Positions 33,429 to 43,405 of a stretch of DNA of 64,000 bases are shown here, piece after piece (the stretch's first letter is position 1; each line of letters opens with the position of its first letter). The position numbers and the translations under genes were made by a program. The DNA comes from Avena insularis (lineage: Eukaryota > Streptophyta > Magnoliopsida > Poales > Poaceae): the NCBI GenBank assembly GCA_023614405.1, contig CM042689.1:324353305-324417304 (forward strand). The letters run 5' to 3'. The notes under the pieces were generated by a model. It saw only the letters and a list, made by a program, of their open reading frames with translations. It was not told where the DNA came from and did not search any database.

Positions 33429-33830
33429 AGAAGCAACATTGTGTTGTCGAGAACCCTCTAGGGGTCTCGATAACTTTTTAAAGTCACCCACCTTTAACTA
33501 GAAGCACCATTGTGCCCTCTAGGGGTCTCGACAACTTTTTAAAGTCACCCACCTTTAACTAGAAGCAACATTGTGCCCTCTAAGGGTCTCGACAACTTTT
33601 TAAAGTCACCCACCTTTAACTAGAAGCAACATTGTTTTGTCGAGAACCCTCTAGGGGTCTCGACATCTTTTTAAAGTCACCCACCTTTAACTAGAAGCAA
33701 CATTGTGTTGTCGAGAACCCTCTAGGGGTCTCGACAACTTTTTAAAGTCACCCACCTTTAGCTAGAAGCAACATTGTGTTGTCGAGAACCCTCTAGGGAT
33801 CTCGACAACTTTTTAAAGTCACCTTTAATA
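33429..33830. repeat. Minisatellite of six 61/71-bp units with a palindromic core
   Basis: Units start AGAAGCA(A/C)CATTGT at 33429, 33500, 33561, 33622, 33693 and 33764. Four units are 71 bp and contain TCGAGAACCCTCTAGGGG followed by TCTCGA, which folds back on itself. Two (33500, 33561) lack ten bases of the left arm and are 61 bp. All share ACTTTTTAAAGTCACC, which holds a second small palindrome (ACTTTTTAAAGT). The array fills the gap between the two convergent genes of the MuDR-like element. Confidence 0.92.
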
Positions 33831-34093
33831 TAACATTCTAAAATACATCCATAAAACAACACTATTGCCATCCATAAAAAACACTATTGCCCACATTTCA
33901 ACAACAATCACAGCTTCACCATCAAATTGAAAGATAGTCTTAACCAACAAATATCATACATAGTTTTAAACAAGCTCTTCCCAGGACATCAACACATAGT
34001 CTTACACATAATCAGTCTTACACATAGTTTTAAACAAGCTCTTCTCATGACATCACCACATAATCTTAACCAACACATAGATTCATACACATT

Positions 34094-37000
34094 TCAAGCA
34101 TCCTTGAAAGAATCAGATTTTTTCTTCTTGTAGCTTGAATGCTTCCCAGCATTAAGGTATCCTGTCATCCTTGCTGTGAGTTTAGTTGGCCTTTTGCCAA
34201 GCCTTGTTGGTGCAGAATTGGAACCACCTTCAGCAGCACTCCTAGGTGCAAGGAAGGGTCTTGGGGCTATAGATCTCTGTGGTGCAATTGGAGGGGCTGA
34301 TGCGGTTCTTGCTGGAGTTGTAGCAGGCTACCTTGGAGGTGCTGTTGGAGTTCTTGCTGTTGGAGGGGTAGGTGCTGTTGGAGGGGCTGATGCTGTTCTT
34401 GCTGGAGTTGTAGCAGGCTGCCTTGGAGGTCCTGCTACTGTACTACCAGATGTAGATGCACACTGTGACTGCAAACAATAAACAAAGTCAGGAATTAATT
34501 AACTTTGTGAAAGCAAACAGGGTGAGGAATTAGTAAACTAGATGTAGGTGCACATTACCATGCTGATTTGTTTCCTCACTGCTAGGTGAGGTTTCAATGG
34601 GACATTGCAGCTGGTGTACCTATGGCCTGTGAGCTTGCAATTGCTGCAAGTTATTGTCCCCATTCTAGAAGTATCCCTAGGTGCTGGCACCTCAAATGCT
34701 CCTTTCCTCCTTACTGTTTGCTTTCTTCCAGGTTTGTCTCTAAAGACTGGAGGATCAATATCTGGAGTGTCTGTCTTTGTCCAGTCATCAGGACCAGGTA
34801 CAGGGTAAATTGTGTGCTGGTAGGCAGCTAGGTAAGTTGATTTTTTGAAGAAATCATTGACATAATCCTCAGGAATTTGCTTAATTTTCATGATTGCAGC
34901 TACTTCATGATTGCAGGGAATACCTGTGACATCCCACTTCCTACATGAGCATGTTTTTGCCCTCAGGTCCACTGCTAGGATTCTAGCCCCAGATGTGACT
35001 TGCCATAAGCCAACCTCACAGTTCTTAGCAATGCAATCCCTAGAAAACTTCTTGCACTCTGCCAATAATTCAGAATAAGTAGGTGTGATTTCCCAGTAGG
35101 TTCTGTGCATCTTTTCCCTGATCCCACTATACCTCACCATCAATTTGTCTCTTATCCCTTCAAGCATTGTTCTAATTGGCTTGTTTCTAACATTCAAGAT
35201 CATCTTATTAAAAACCGTACTGAGGTTGTGCACTACTAGGTCTGTCTTGCATGTTGTGTCAAACAAATGCCTAGCCCAAGTTTGAGGTGGGATTTGAACT
35301 AGCCAATTGTAAGCTTCTTCACAATCATCTTTTAGAGCTTGCATTGCAAGGTCAAAACCTGCTCTAGTGTATGAATATGAAGCTGCAAACATGTGTTTCT
35401 TAAGTGATTCTCCTCTGAAGCCCGTTATCTGGAAATTTGCATATATATGCCTAAGACAATATCTCTGTGGTGAGTTTGGGAATAATATGGATATTGCTTT
35501 GAGCAGTCCCTACACAATTATTTGTAGCTGGGTTTAGTCCCTTCTGCCTATCACAGTCCATGGAAATGCAATACTAGAATAAGAAATGTAGTGGAAAAAA
35601 TGTTTAAGGTGGGTTTAGTACCTTCTGCCTATCAGAGATGATGGTATAGGTACCAAACCTAGAAGCCTCTCCTAAGCAATACTTTAGCTGGGTTAAAAAC
35701 CACATCCAGCTATCTGTGTCTTCTCTATCAACTACACCAAAGGCAATGGGAAAAATATTGTTATTCCCATCCCTTCCAGTAGCTGCAAGAATTTGTTGTC
35801 CAGTGGTGAGCTTTATGAAACATCCATCCAAACCTAGATTGCATAGCAAAGAAAACATTAGCCAAAAGGAAAGTATCATGAAACATCCATGAATTCAAAC
35901 AAAGTAGTAGTAGTTAGATTACCTATAAAAGGCATGCATCCATTTAAAAATCCCTCCTTTGAAGCATTTAGGCAAATAAACAGTCCATGAAATCTAGGAT
36001 TTGGGCTAGGATGCTCAACAAGCTGCTTAGTAGTCACCACACACCTGCTTCCTGGATTTGTATCAAGCACAGCCTACAGATAATCCCTAAGACGTGTGTA
36101 CTGCTTCTTTTGATCACCAATCACAGCCTTGAATGCTTTAGTCCTAGCCCTATAAGCTTTGCTTTTTGGAATTTGTACACCATATTTCTGCCTAGCATTG
36201 TCCATGAGAGTATCCACACATGTGTTAGGATCAACTCTCATAGTCTGCTCAGATTGTTGAGCTACCCAATTAATAGTGACCTTGGTGTTCTCTCCACTAG
36301 GTATACATGTATGCAAGGCTCTAAATTTCCTTATTGTGAAGGTATTCTCATGTGCAATCTTGGAAGCAGATATAAAGAAAGGACAGTTCTGAGGGGATCC
36401 TCTCTGAGTACAATCAACAATGATCCTTTCACTACTATTTCTGTGATAGTGAAAATTTCTCAGTTGTGCAATATGGTAGGTCCTAAGAGCAATTCTAAAA
36501 TCATAGACAATGTTGAAGCATAGTTTGAGACAAAATTGCTCATGGGGGTTAGCTCTGTTTGGATCATACCATATCCTTTTTGCTGGTTTCTTCAATTTCC
36601 TCTTCCACAAATAGTAGAAAACTTTGTCACAAATCCATCATCATCATCAGAGCACAACTCATCATGGCTCCATATCTCATCATCACTTGGGATAAAATAG
36701 TAAGGTTCTTCAAAACAGCCTCATGATGAGCCCTGGTAGTAGGACCTAGCCTCTTTGTTGGCTTCTTTGCAAATATGTCTGGTTCAGATAATTCTTCAGA
36801 ATCTGATTCCTTATCTCCTTCTTCATCCTGGAATAACTCCTCAACATCAGTGTCTCCTTCACAGTGAAGAAGAGGGACTTCTCTCTGCCTCTTCTGTTCA
36901 TTGAGAAGCTCCAATATTTATGCCTCCTCATTATCCTCCACTGCTCTATGTTGTTGATGCTCCTTTAATTTCCTAACAAGGTCAACCTCAGCTCCCACTG

Positions 37001-38372
37001 GAATATTTTGCTCAGCATCATCCTTTTCTCTCTGTTTCCTCTCCTCCCTCAATTTTCTAATTAGGGCCAGCTCAACTTCAATCCCCTTATTGTGCTCTTC
37101 AGGATTAAATTCATATGTCTTGTACTGGAACCAGTCCTCTTCTTCATCTTCATTTATGCATTCAACATCAACTGCCTTTCCTTGTAGATTGGAGCTTTGC
37201 TGTGTGCCAAAATATAAGGCTTCTGTAACATCAATAGCTCTTTGGGTAAAATAATCAGCATCAACGATTATTTCTTGTTCTTGTTCTTCTTCTTGGTCAT
37301 CGATCGATAATCGACAAATAAGTCACACCTTCTTTGTCAACTGAAAACACAACATCATCATTCAAAGGCTGAGCTTCTGTGCCATCAATATTCAACTGAA
37401 CAGGCCATGGGGCAGTGGAATCCAGTACAGTGATGTTGAGCAACTTGTCATCCTCAAATTTCTTCAACATCTTGTACACCTTTCCCATACCGTCAATTGT
37501 CTCCATTCCACTCTTTCCTTTACCTTTTTCTTCAACATAATACAACTTATTGTTGGTTCCATATCCATGCCCTTCTACAAGTGCTAACAAATCTAGCACT
37601 GTTATGTCTGATTGGCCCAATGTTCTCTCTAAATTGTCTAGCCCTGGGAAATGGAACCTTATCTCCCATATGTCATCATCTAAACTGCATAAGTGAAATA
37701 AAGAACAACACTACAGTCAATTAAAGCAATGGCAGAACATATGAAATTTAAATAGTCCATTAAATACAATGGATACAACATTACAGTAAGCATCATCCTT
37801 TACTAAGTTATAACATTACAGTAAGCATCATCTATAGTAAGCATCATAACCTTTACTAAATTACAAAATTACAGTAACCTTTACTTCTAAATCAGGATAC
37901 AAAAGCAGGGTCTAACATTTAGTACATAATTACAGTAATCAACCTTCTTTACTGCTAGATTTCACTAACCTTTACTGAATCCATGCTACATTGCAAATCT
38001 GAGTACTCCTATCTGAGTACTCCTATCTGAGGGAACATTGGGTAACCACTACAAATCTAAATTACAGTAACCTTTACACTACCATCTGAGTACTCCTATC
38101 ATCTCTAAGAAAATAAGGGAAAAATGGATGTTGTCGGAGAGAGAGAGGGGAGGGGATGCACTTACTCGAGTCCGCCGCCGAAGGATGTAGCCCATCGATG
38201 GCTGCTCTTTGCCGGTAAGGCCAGCACCGCCATTGGCAGTAGCGGCAGATGCAGAGATCTGTGTAGACATTTGGGGAGTTCTCACTTGACATGTGACCCC
38301 CTCAAAATCTCCTACGTCGTCGAACTCGTCGCCACCGCCAAGCTCGCCGCCGTCGGGAGTCGCCGCCGCCAT
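34094..38372 (-). pseudogene. MURA-type transposase of a MuDR-like Mutator element
   Basis: Transposase of the MULE family, which cuts and inserts Mutator-type DNA elements. Exons on the minus strand: 38372-38166 (MAAATPDGGELGG), 37684-35923, 35833-35622, 35509-34559 and 34468-34094, with GT/AG junctions; the first junction does not keep phase, so it is uncertain. Exon two carries the variable N-terminal part and WKRKLKKPAKRIWYDPN. Exon three starts the DDE core: the Asp of L-D-G-C-F (35826-35828) and that of S-D-R-Q-K (35631-35633), with QILAATGRDGNNN between. Exon four has the SWIM finger C-S-C...C-N-H (near 34930) and the zinc knuckle CSNCKLTGHRYTSC. The last exon is Ala/Pro-rich with a basic tail. 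Breaks: a 4-bp duplication near 37305, stops at about 36918, 36074-36076 and 34328, and frame shifts near 36700 and 36610. Only about 30 bases upstream of the ATG look native. It is not functional as read. Confidence 0.88.
35508..35640. repeat. Local duplication in a MURA intron
   Basis: TGGGTTTAGTCCCTTCTGCCTATCA (about 35538-35562) repeats as TGGGTTTAGTACCTTCTGCCTATCA (about 35610-35634). The second copy overlaps the exon three donor site, so the intron carries a near-copy of its own 5' splice junction. Confidence 0.7.
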
Positions 38373-39307
38373 AGCCAGTGAGGGGGGAGAGACATAGTGG
38401 AATTCTAGAGGTAAGTTAATGTTTTCAAAAATCCAAATGGAAAAGGATTTTCTAAAAAAAATGAGAAGCTAGTATCTCCAGTTTTATGAGAGAAAGAAGA
38501 GGAAGAATCGGCGGAACATCCTAGCCAAATTTGTGTCTCAATCCGATCAAAAACAAAACATATTCTATTGTGTGTTGACCACCGGGAAACGAATGGATTA
38601 AGATGAAGACGGACGGTGCAATTAGCGAGCATGGGAAGGCTTGTGGAGGTTTAGCAAGACAAAGGGGATATATCGTTCTCTCAAGCGATTAAGAACAAGA
38701 CCATACTCGAAGTCGAGCTCTTTTGCATCTGAACATGTATTCAAATAGCAGCTGAAAAGTGAGGAATAGTTCTCTGATTCGGATTCCCTAACGTAAGACA
38801 TGGTCTACTCTCAAGATCCCAAAGTCCGCAGCTAAGGAAAGCCCCTTCTTCATAAGATCAAGAAAGTACGAGCGTCTTTCGAAGATTGGAAAATCTCCCA
38901 TACTTGGAGAGAAGCAAACCAACAAAAAAATTTGCAATTGACTATGCTTAGTAGTTGATACCTTTGGTCTTCACATTTTCCCTTCCATTTTGTAAAGTTA
39001 GTAGAAGAGGATAGATCCGTAAATTGTGAATGTCAATCTTCATTTTTAGATTAATACCTTTGGTAGGGGTCGATCAGGCAAATCCCAAAGTGACCCCGAA
39101 CAGGCAGATCTCTACTTATCTTCTCTCTCTTGGACTCATGAACCTTCTCAAAGACTCCTTTGCGAGAACACAATTAAGAACCCTCCTTCTCACAAGAAGG
39201 CAAACCTTGTATGTTGATAGAATCTTCTTTCGCATCCGTAAGAGAGGCTGTGGCTATCCGAGAGAGTGGTTCGGTGACTACGGAGTCATTGATTAAGCAG
39301 GTCGGAT

Positions 39308-39379
39308 GGGCTTAGTAGGGCTCGAACCTACAATATCACCGTTATGGTGATGCGTTTCAACCAATTAAACTATAAGCCC
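39308..39379 (-). pseudogene. tRNA relic, mitochondrial CAU-type (Met/Ile), decayed
   Basis: On the minus strand the ends GGGCTTATAG... and ...CTACTAAGCC pair as an acceptor stem. The D arm (TTTAATTGGTTGAAA) and T arm (GTAGGTTCGAGCCCTAC) are intact. The anticodon arm reads GCATCACCATAACGGTGAT and does not form a normal five-pair stem with a seven-base loop. Resemblance to plant mitochondrial CAU tRNAs is from memory, so the identity is tentative. Confidence 0.55.
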
Positions 39380-40041
39380 AATCTCTACATGCCGGGAAGA
39401 GCGGATGAAAGAGGAGACCTTTGCTCTATCTCCTTCTTCCTCTTCCGGGGCCCCGGAGGGGTTCTTTGGCAAGCCCTATTAAAGAAGCTAAGTGACTTTC
39501 GTCACTCAAGTAGTGAGTTTGAGAGTGACCGTTAGGGCGACCACTTGTACTTCTAGGCCTTGGCGACCTATATGTTACGCAACACAGCTTCACTCGATTC
39601 AGTAAATCAATAGTTCAAACCAGCCCACTAATAGCTTAGATAGTGGCCCTTCCACTTTGGTATAGTTGACCCTACCTATTGACTCAAGGTTCATAGGAAG
39701 GGGAACCCGAACATAGTGGGATGTAGGCTTCAGTTGTTTTGGTACTTTTTCACTACGTCTTATTCTTTTTTTCACGGCAGGTCGGTAGGCGAGCGAACAA
39801 ACGAAAGTTCTCATGAGCGCTAAGCGCTATCTTGTTCGCTTTTGTCAACTGAAGTCATGCGCTAGCGCCAACTAACTGATAGCTGATAGGCGGGCCCGAG
39901 TCTAAGCGAGCGAGCCATTTCTTTCTCTTGTCGTCAAAAGAAAAAGAAAAGTACTAAAGGCGAAGGGCATTACATTGTTTTCTTTGGTATAGTTACAAAG
40001 GTAACGGTAGGTGACTGTTGAATCGACGATGAATTCTGAAA

Positions 40042-40107
40042 GGGAAATAGCTCAGTTGGTTAGAGTGCTGATGCCACGCCAAGTCATGAGTTCGAACCCG
40101 TTTTCCC
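40042..40107 (+). pseudogene. tRNA-like relic, identity unknown
   Basis: GGGAAA...TTTCCC ends pair, and TAGCTCAGTTGGTTAGAG is a normal D arm. GAGTTCGAACCCG looks like a T arm with mismatches. The anticodon stem cannot be formed and the whole is about 66 bases, short for a tRNA, so bases have been lost around the anticodon. Confidence 0.5.
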
Positions 40108-41099
40108 GCCCGATCTTCCTCTTCCTGCCCGACTCATTTTGTCTTCACTGGAAGCTACTGATCCCAAATAGCATTCAAGACAATTGTTCCTTCTTGGTCT
40201 CCCTCCACCCCTTCGTTTGTTGTGGGTCGCGTCTCACGCAGCACTTAATGAATGAGTGAAGATCTTCCTTCCCCCCTTGTGTCTTACCAAGGACTGATTT
40301 CCTACTTGTGGCGGAAAAAAAAAGTATACCATCCCACCCGGCCTAACCCGGGGGGGTGAAGGTTCCTCTCGGAGACTGCCAGTCTACAAGAAGCTGGCAG
40401 AGCTTTAGCCATTGGACCACATCCATCCATCCTCCTACCTAAACAGTGACGCCTTTTCTTGTTCGTTCTTCGAATTACGCTAGTGGAGACTAATTCCTTC
40501 CGGCTACTACCCCAGTCTTCCCATTCATTCCCAGTGGATCCTTCTTATCCCTTTTCATTGAACGAACCAAGTTCACCTATACGAGAGTGAGGAATAGAAA
40601 TCCTACAATCAACTTCCCACTTTTGATGTCCCGTTTGACGATTCTGCTGCGTCTTTAGAAATATTTCTCTCTTTAACAAAAGACTAGGATGGGAAACAAA
40701 ACGGAATGTACCGGATTTTTAGCACGTACAACCATCAAACCAGAGACCAAAGCAGGGCTCGACAAAACAGAAAGTATCATGGTACGTCGTCCTCCCTTGA
40801 AATGGAACTTGAATGAAGACGCATTCAAGTCGATCTATTACGACCAGCGCGGTTGTTCGTATTTCATTTTCTTCTTCCAAGCCGACGCTCTTCTTATAAA
40901 AGAAAGCACTCACTGAATTACTTACTGAATCTCGTCTTTCTCGGCCGAGAATTTTGGGCGTGTCCGGTCGATCAGAGGTTGACTTGCTTCTCCCCACTCG
41001 CCTATGAAATGGATAACCCTTGCTGCCATAGCAGCAGGATTTTCAGGGCTTCTGTTGAAGCGGAATAGGAGGAAGCCATGCATTCTTTCAAGAATCTCC

Positions 41100-41765
41100 A
41101 AACCCCCCCTTTACCTTCTCTTTCTATTCTATAAAAAGGCGAACATCTAATCTAGGCCGGTGCCTTTCTATGAAGGCGAGCAGCCCAGCCCCTTGTTGAA
41201 ATTTGGATATTAAGGAAGCCGTATTTCGCAATAGCAGCTCCAGAAGCTGGTCTTAGGGTCGCCTCCTGCGGTCGTTTCGGTGACTCAATTGGCTGGCTTC
41301 CCTAAGCTCGACTGGTGTCGCCACCTCTCCCAGACCGGAATGATTATCCCGCCCGATGGGTCTACATTCATCCACGAATGTCGCCGGGTACTCTTCACTT
41401 CCCGCCATTCTTGTAATCGTCACCAGTAATCCGCAAGGTGTGTCCGCAGGTGGGCGAGAAAGAAAGGATTTTTTCTGAGCAACCCCGTGTTCCAAACCCA
41501 GGAGTTCACTTTCCGTATGAGCATTCGGTACATATATAAGTCGTGGAAGAGTCAAGGGTCACCACTGAGGATCTCCCCTTATCTTAGAAGGGTCGCCCGA
41601 GGGTTCGCCGGTTCATTGTTGTGCTTACACACTAGGCTACCCTTCTCCGAAAAGCTCCATGGACCACCTATCACTAGTCTTGACGGAGGGTTTATTGCAC
41701 AAAAAAGGCCGGGACGCGGGCTCCCGAAGGAAAGCCCAACGAATGTCGGATGCAAAGCCCCGCAC
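41100..41765 (-). other. 5' part of the group II intron following nad1 exon 4
   Basis: The minus-strand sequence starting GTGCGGGGCTTTGCATCCG right after the exon is a group II intron 5' end. I can follow no domain structure and no matR reading frame. The far limit is arbitrary. Confidence 0.4.
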
Positions 41766-41824
41766 CTCATTAAGATCATATTGGCATACTCTCCTAAAAA
41801 AGAGCGGACCCCATTGAAGACGGG
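41766..41824 (-). pseudogene. nad1: nad1 exon 4 (mitochondrial complex I subunit 1)
   Basis: On the minus strand a segment of about 59 bases encodes the tail LGEYANMILM, a conserved stretch of NADH dehydrogenase subunit 1. It is followed directly by GTGCG, the canonical 5' end of a group II intron (the one that in plants often carries matR). Upstream bases TCTTCAATGGGG.CCGCT fit S-S-M-G-S-A in another frame, so the T run between the two looks short and breaks the frame. In flowering plants this tiny exon sits between a trans-spliced and a downstream intron, so an isolated copy is expected. The other nad1 exons are not in the window. The call is from motif memory. Confidence 0.6.
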
Positions 41825-41862
41825 GTGAGGTACAACAAGGCCATTTCCGTCCACCTTCTCAC

Positions 41863-41894
41863 GAGCCGTGCGTGGGCGTTACCGCTCACAGCTC
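41863..41894 (-). other. Possible group II intron domain V upstream of nad1 exon 4
   Basis: On the minus strand, GAGCTGTG and CACGGCTC pair as the lower stem of a domain V hairpin, with GCG-GTAA-CGC as the tip. It lies about 40 bases before the exon, the right place for domain V of the preceding intron. The bulge is larger than usual, so decay or misassignment is possible. Confidence 0.4.
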
Positions 41895-42362
41895 AGCCAG
41901 CAAGCGATTAGCTTTCCTCTAGAAGTCATGGAAGTGTGGATAAATCGACGGAAGGTTTTATTCCTTAGAAACCCGCCCTAACCGTTCTAAATATGGACGG
42001 AGAGCGGTCTTCCTTTTTCGGGTGCTCCAGATCACATTTAAGATCTAGGAAAGACGATAGGGAGTTTGTGGGCTTCCCTTGGCATTGCAAGATGGCCTCT
42101 ATCGTCTTTTCGAGAGCCCCCTGCCCGTCAAGGGCTGACATAGAGACCTAATTAGTGCCAGAAACTGGAATTAGCCCCAATTCCGGTAACCAGCTCTGCT
42201 TTCAAGGAAGGAATTCTTATCTATTTATCGAGGCAATTATACTCATATCGACAATATGAACTGCCGGTGCTTAGCGACGCCCCATTGTTCTTGGGGAAGC
42301 CCACCAAAGCAGGATTTTTTGGAAAGGGCGATGGCGGGGTGGGGAAAGCGAGAATTGAGTTC

Positions 42363-42650
42363 ATGCCACGACGATCTATGGAAGGAAGTTTTGTTGATGC
42401 TTTCCTGTTTAGAATAACTAGTTAGGAAGTGATGAGCAGGAAAATTGGGTCACGTAGATCTTCTATTTTGCCGGAATTCGTTGATTGCTCCGTACTCATT
42501 TACAATGGAAAAACTCCTGTTCGTTGTAAGATCACTGAAGGAAAGGTTGGTCATAAATTTGGAGAGTTTGCTTTTATTTTACACGGAGACGAAGACCCTA
42601 TCGAACAAATAGAGGAAAGGGCGGAAAGGAGATTCCTCGGCGAGGACTAG
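42363..42650 (+). pseudogene. rps19: rps19 (mitochondrial ribosomal protein S19), broken
   Basis: This encodes the small-subunit ribosomal protein S19 of plant mitochondria. The start ATG at 42363 gives MPRRS, then GSFVDAFL; the conserved core SRRSSILPEFVDCSVLIYNG and TPVRCKITEGKVGHKFGEFAF follows. A TAG at 42423-42425 interrupts the N-terminal part. After GEFAF the usual basic C-terminus is lost: the frame shifts into ILHGDEDPIEQIEER and ends at 42648-42650. Neither rpl2 nor rps3, its usual neighbours in plant mitochondria, is visible. S19 is decayed in several grass mitochondrial genomes too, so some damage may predate transfer. Confidence 0.85.
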
Positions 42651-43265
42651 TGAGGCTATAATCGACTATGCAGAGGACTACTTATTTATTCTTAGGGTGA
42701 ATCAATCAGCTTCGGGTTATTCAAGGCTTCGATAGACATTGGGGAGATACCGTCGATGTTCACTTTATTTTAAGAACAGAATGATAGTATAGGTTGCTAT
42801 TCTAACAAGCCACAAGATACTTTCCCGGAGGGCTTGTTTGTCAATACCACGAAAGGTTATCTATCACTCACCCCTGGAAACAAAGCGAAATCCGCATTTA
42901 TTGAGAAACTGCATTCCCTCTTCTTTTACAAGACCATCTTATTGCCTCGTTCACCTTTATACGTGCAAACCTGTGTCATAGGCGTCAGTCTCGATGACGA
43001 AGGGCTTCTAGAAATCGAGCAGTTGAACTCGTGTTGGTAGTAGATCCACCATACTGGTATGATGGTTTATATGGCCTGAATCGGAATTCGAAGAGAAAGG
43101 TGCAACTCCTTCTCTCACATATCTTTTACGCCTTGCGGCTGACCGTTGGCTTTACTAGGAAGGGGTGGCCCCTCTCACTATTTAGTAGCCGCCTTACCTC
43201 GAACTGAGTGAACTGAGACAAAATCAACACGTATCTTTCTTTTCTTGGAGTGGACGGGAGCGCTA

Positions 43266-43405
43266 TGCTCCCCTCGGCGGAATAGAGCAACTGGCAAATC
43301 CAAGTCCTTCGCGTTCGGAGGAAGAAACCCCCAAGGCCCCACACGTTCATCTAATGCATAGTGATAGTGATAGCGTTAACCAAGGGGGTGGGAGCGATGT
43401 TCTTC
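43266..43405 (+). repeat. 140-bp direct repeat, copy A
   Basis: This matches 55410-55549 at all but one position (AATAG here, AACAG there). Copy B lies inside the extended rps2 frame, so copy A is a detached piece of it with no ORF around it. Such short dispersed repeats are common in plant mitochondrial genomes. Confidence 0.95.

Noticed and set aside
33429..33830. CRISPR-like array
   Set aside because: Spacers are not unique; the whole 61/71-bp unit repeats. The setting is a plant transposon, so this is a minisatellite.
34176..34481. Plus-strand Gly/Val/Ala-rich frame of 101 codons
   Set aside because: It is the complement of the Ala/Pro-rich last exon of MURA, and its repeats mirror the PPRQPATTPARTASAPP units.
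40380..40425. Further tRNA on the minus strand (TGGTCCAATGGCTAAAGC...)
   Set aside because: A D-arm-like phrase is present, but no acceptor or T arm could be paired.
42834..43040. Plus-strand frame of 68 codons after rps19 as a piece of rps3
   Set aside because: No rps3 motif could be seen; position alone is not evidence.
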